NCBI GenBank assembly: GCA_903868205.1
Contig: CAIPUJ010000084.1
Coordinates: 1 to 5,595 of the forward strand
From: an uncultured bacterium
Lineage (GTDB): Bacteria; Patescibacteriota; Minisyncoccia; Phycocordibacterales; GWA1-40-21
DNA length: 5,595 nucleotides
Reading direction: 5' to 3'
The notes below the pieces were generated by a model that was not told where the DNA came from, ran no database searches, and saw nothing but the letters and a program-made list of their open reading frames with translations. The position numbers and the translations under genes were made by a program. How positions within the stretch are numbered: the stretch's first letter is position 1; each line of letters starts with the position of its first letter. Of this stretch, positions 5,234-5,595 are shown one piece after another.

Positions 5234-5262
5234 TTGAATATGTTTAAGTTTGGGTATATAAT
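5234..5262 (+). promoter_or_regulatory. Sigma-70-type promoter of the zinc-ribbon/DUF2569 gene
   Basis: TTGAAT (5234-5239), a 17-bp spacer and consensus TATAAT (5257-5262) predict a start near 5269. The leader would be about 34 nt of AT-rich sequence with no ribosome site before ATG 5303. Confidence 0.75.
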
Positions 5263-5302
5263 TATCAAGTAATTAATTATTAACTAACTTAATATAGACA
5301 AT

Positions 5303-5595
5303 ATGTATTGTAATAAATGTGGAGAAGCTATTGTTGGTGACACAAAGTTTTGTAGTAAATGTGGAAATGAGGTTGCCCCTCAGGAATCCTTAGTTAAAGA
5401 TACTGTGGATATAGAACAAAAAGTATCTGAATTAGATATCACAAATGATACAAGTGACAAAAATCTGAAAGGAATAGGAGGGTGGTTATTTTTGGTTTTT
5501 TTAGGTCTTATATATACTCTTTTTACATCGATTACATCCTCTTATTCAGTTTTTGTTATGTTTCAGGTTGGCACAGTAGAATCCATGAATAAAAT
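5303..5595 (+). CDS. Zinc-ribbon plus DUF2569-like membrane protein, 5' part only
   Basis: Runs off the end of the window after 97 full codons. It opens with a zinc ribbon, MYCNKCGEAIVGDTKFCSKCG: two CxxC knuckles at Cys 3/6 and Cys 17/20 that would bind one zinc. An acidic, Asp/Thr-rich linker (about 28-54) leads to LKGIGGWLFLVFLGLIYTLF, matching the start of DUF2569 proteins, whose first membrane helix typically begins GIGGWL. The zinc ribbon should therefore face the cytoplasm ahead of several membrane helices. Function unknown. The ATG is the first in frame after the promoter at 5234-5262; as with the gene on the other strand, there is no Shine-Dalgarno sequence. Confidence 0.85.
   Translation, partial: MYCNKCGEAIVGDTKFCSKCGNEVAPQESLVKDTVDIEQKVSELDITNDTSDKNLKGIGGWLFLVFLGLIYTLFTSITSSYSVFVMFQVGTVESMNK

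Noticed and set aside
1..5595. Recoded TGA (Gly) as in Gracilibacteria or SR1
   Set aside because: All genes read through without any in-frame TGA and need no recoding.

Overview
The window looks like part of a small, AT-rich bacterial genome, probably a Candidate Phyla Radiation (Patescibacteria, Parcubacteria-like) organism. This is inferred from the style of the D-Ala-D-Ala ligase N-terminus (LRGGPSGEHDVS) and from an uncharacterised protein that opens with a short Lys-rich head, one hydrophobic helix (GFVIPLIIAVIALLGVGGG) and a four-Cys motif (HGCIGSAGYSWCEAKNKC), a look I associate with that group. No gene contains an in-frame TGA and every complete gene ends in TAA or TAG, so nothing suggests recoding.

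Layout. Bases 1-969 (+) encode D-alanine--D-alanine ligase. Downstream, on the minus strand, lies a compact unit that looks like an independent small-RNA gene: a TATAAT promoter, a 67-nt tRNA-like element (7-bp acceptor-type stem, 3' ACCA) and an abutting intrinsic terminator. Next, transcribed leftward from a strong promoter at 3203-3231, is a three-gene operon: LemA, then a secreted or membrane TPM-domain protein with a Gly-rich tail, then a small soluble TPM protein, closed by a 15-bp hairpin and T-run. This block is clearly richer in G+C than its flanks and may have been acquired.

From 3193 to 3621 there is no convincing gene. The stretch holds several hairpins, a bidirectional terminator flanked by inverted CCACCA-type arms, and the first copy of a 93-bp direct repeat. 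The second copy (91/93 identical) lies at 5119-5211. Between the copies, on the minus strand, is a 469-aa membrane-anchored protein of unknown function with a Cys motif, a Thr-rich linker and what appear to be two related C-terminal domains. Its promoter seems to give a leaderless mRNA. The window ends inside a plus-strand gene for a zinc-ribbon plus DUF2569 membrane protein with its own promoter.

Working together: the ligase supplies D-Ala-D-Ala for peptidoglycan. LemA and the two TPM proteins almost certainly act as one membrane-associated module, whose biochemical role is unsettled. The repeat-flanked gene and the tRNA-like RNA are the least explained parts.
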